Origin: Promicromonospora sp049532985
GTDB taxonomy: Bacteria; Actinomycetota; Actinomycetes; Actinomycetales; Cellulomonadaceae
DNA: 64,000 bases
Assembly (NCBI RefSeq): GCF_049532985.1
Contig: NZ_CP186693.1
Location: forward strand, 4,588,001 to 4,652,000
Reading direction: 5' to 3'
In this document: one piece after another, positions 62,916 through 64,000 of the stretch
How the letters are laid out: each line of letters starts with the position of its first letter
How positions within the stretch are numbered: position 1 is the first letter of the stretch
Translations under genes and position numbers: made by a program
The notes under the pieces: model-generated
What the model saw: the letters and a program-made list of their open reading frames with translations, nothing else
Database searches by the model: none
What the model was told of the DNA's origin: nothing

Positions 62916-64000
62916 ATGACCGACGTCGACACCCGCGATCCCGCGTTCGCCGAGCGCTACCGCGCCATCGCCGCGCGCGACTCCCGCTTCGACGGCCAGT
63001 TCTACACGGCGGTGCGCACCACCGGAATCTACTGCCGGCCCTCGTGCCCCGCCCGCACGCCCAAGGCGGAGAACGTGTCCTTCTACCTCACGTCGGCGGC
63101 GGCGCACGAGGCCGGCTTCCGCGCGTGCAAGCGGTGCCTGCCCGAGGCCGCCCCCGGCACACCCGCCTGGGACCTGCGGCGCGACCTCACGGGCCGCGCG
63201 ATGCGCCTGGTCGCCGACGGCGTGGTGGACCGGGAGGGCGTGTCCGGGCTGGCCACGCGGCTGGGCTACTCGGAGCGGCAGCTCCACCGGCTGCTGGTGG
63301 GCGAGCTCGGCGCGGGGCCCCTGGCCCTGGCCCGGGCCCAGCGCGCGCAGACCGCGCGGGCCCTGCTGGTCGGCACGTCCCTGCGCCTGGCCGACGTCGC
63401 CTTCGCCGCCGGCTTCGGGTCGATCCGGCAGTTCAACGACACCGTGTCCGAGGTGTTCGGCACCACGCCGTCGGAGCTCCGTGCCCGCTCCCGCCGTCTG
63501 CCCCGCCCCACCCCATCCCGGGGACCTGGGGCCACCCCCGGATCAGCCGCCGAGACCGGTCGTCTGCCTCGAGATCGGTCAACCGGGCGACCGATGTCGG
63601 GGCAGGCGACCGAACCTGCGGTGGGCGGCGCTGGCAGCGAGCCCGTGCGGATCTCGCTCACGCTGCCGGTACGCGAACCCTTCGACGCGCGCGGCGTGCT
63701 GGAGTTTCTCGCGGCCCGTGCGATCGACGGGGTGGAGTCGGCCCACCTGGACGGCACCCTGCGGTACGCCCGCACCGTGCTGCTGCCGCACGGGCCCGGT
63801 GCGTTGGAGGTGCGGGTCCCGCACCCCGGCGCCGGGCGGGTGGAGCTGGACCTGGAGCTGACCGACCTGGCGGACGCCCCGGTCGCGGTGGCCCGCGTGC
63901 GGCGGCTGCTCGACCTCGACGCCGACCCGGTCGCCGTCGACTCCGCGCTGGCCGCCGACCCGGTGCTCGCGCCGTCGGCCGCCGCGACACCCGGGATCCG
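62916..64000 (+). CDS. ada: Ada-AraC-AlkA fusion, cut by window end
   Basis: At least 361 residues; no stop before the end of the window. Ada zinc domain (1-80; acceptor Cys40 in GIYCRPSC and FRACKRC), AraC helix-turn-helix (about 88-185; ADVAFAAGFGSIRQFNDTV), a 50-residue linker, then the N-domain of AlkA-type 3-methyladenine glycosylase. It senses methyl phosphotriesters and repairs alkylated bases. The linker DNA (63558-63611) is a 23-bp imperfect palindrome of the same style as intergenic repeats here. ATG at 62916. Confidence 0.88.
   Translation, partial: MTDVDTRDPAFAERYRAIAARDSRFDGQFYTAVRTTGIYCRPSCPARTPKAENVSFYLTSAAAHEAGFRACKRCLPEAAPGTPAWDLRRDLTGRAMRLVADGVVDREGVSGLATRLGYSERQLHRLLVGELGAGPLALARAQRAQTARALLVGTSLRLADVAFAAGFGSIRQFNDTVSEVFGTTPSELRARSRRLPRPTPSRGPGATPGSAAETGRLPRDRSTGRPMSGQATEPAVGGAGSEPVRISLTLPVREPFDARGVLEFLAARAIDGVESAHLDGTLRYARTVLLPHGPGALEVRVPHPGAGRVELDLELTDLADAPVAVARVRRLLDLDADPVAVDSALAADPVLAPSAAATPGI
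63558..63611. repeat. imperfect palindrome inside the ada linker (element F)
   Basis: Arms 63558-63580 and 63589-63611 pair at 20 of 23 positions around an 8-nt loop. It contains GAGACCGGTCG and GAGATCGGTCA, close to the GAGGTCGGCAC core of element E 1.4 kb away. It encodes the flexible linker between the AraC and AlkA parts and keeps the frame open. Confidence 0.65.

Overview
The window is about 73% GC and almost entirely protein-coding. It shows strong third-position G/C bias, frequent GTG starts, ATGA/GTGA-type overlaps and many promoters of the form TANNNT-N6/7-ATG/GTG that predict leaderless mRNAs. With a HspR-type HAIR site, SCO7613-like, LppM-like, DUF3151 and DUF5937 proteins and DUF368, this points to an actinobacterium. 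A Micrococcales cellulose degrader (Cellulomonadaceae/Promicromonosporaceae type) is likely, but that placement is inference. I see no rRNA, tRNA, insertion sequence, prophage or CRISPR array; it looks like chromosomal core mixed with accessory uptake and catabolic modules.

Layout. 1-1.9 kb: a SAM-I riboswitch controls a rhodanese gene and metZ (methionine synthesis). 2-6.7 kb: a secreted GH3 glucosidase with an N-terminal Calx-beta domain, an MBL-fold hydrolase and a tandem GNAT. 6.7-11.9 kb: purine genes purS-purQ, purD and purA around an alpha/beta hydrolase, then DUF3151. 12-15.6 kb: a partner-switching module, with a PAS-GAF-PP2C-HATPase protein between two STAS antagonists. 15.6-23.9 kb: fba, MFS, SpoU methyltransferase, DUF368 lipid-phosphate transporter, HAD phosphatase, a membrane-anchored unknown, pyrE, corA and an SDR. 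24-29.5 kb: a TctCBA tripartite tricarboxylate importer facing a CitA/CitB-type two-component system. 29.7-37.5 kb: a minus-strand peptide-type ABC importer (binding protein, permease, and a permease-ATPase-ATPase fusion), a hydrolase, an isopenicillin-N-synthase-like oxygenase and a rhodanese; the oxygenase is preceded by a cysteine-rich leader peptide inside a multibranched RNA. 37.6-45.8 kb: xth, a septum-formation-family protein, a DUF5937 regulator, clpB with a HAIR operator, a chloramphenicol phosphotransferase and a TSUP transporter. 45.8-53.1 kb: a secreted tripeptidyl-peptidase-like hydrolase, then a three-gene operon (MatC-like carrier, CaiB/BaiF CoA-transferase, fused carboxyltransferase) opposite a GntR/FadR regulator and a second TSUP transporter. 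53.1-64 kb: a wHTH regulator with its MFS pump behind five GTGCAC sites at exact 13-bp steps, an LppM-like protein, an alpha/beta hydrolase, a 1472-residue SCO7613-like membrane protein, a GNAT and an ada-alkA fusion cut by the window end.

The most interesting signals are the Cys-leader RNA at 31425-31525, the 13-bp-periodic GTGCAC array at 53184-53241, the MatC/CaiB/carboxyltransferase operon that resembles a malonate pathway with replaced enzymes, the families of long imperfect palindromes at gene borders (one pair extends into the coding linker of ada), and a symmetric divergent promoter at 19861-19894 where the two -10 boxes are the arms of one inverted repeat.
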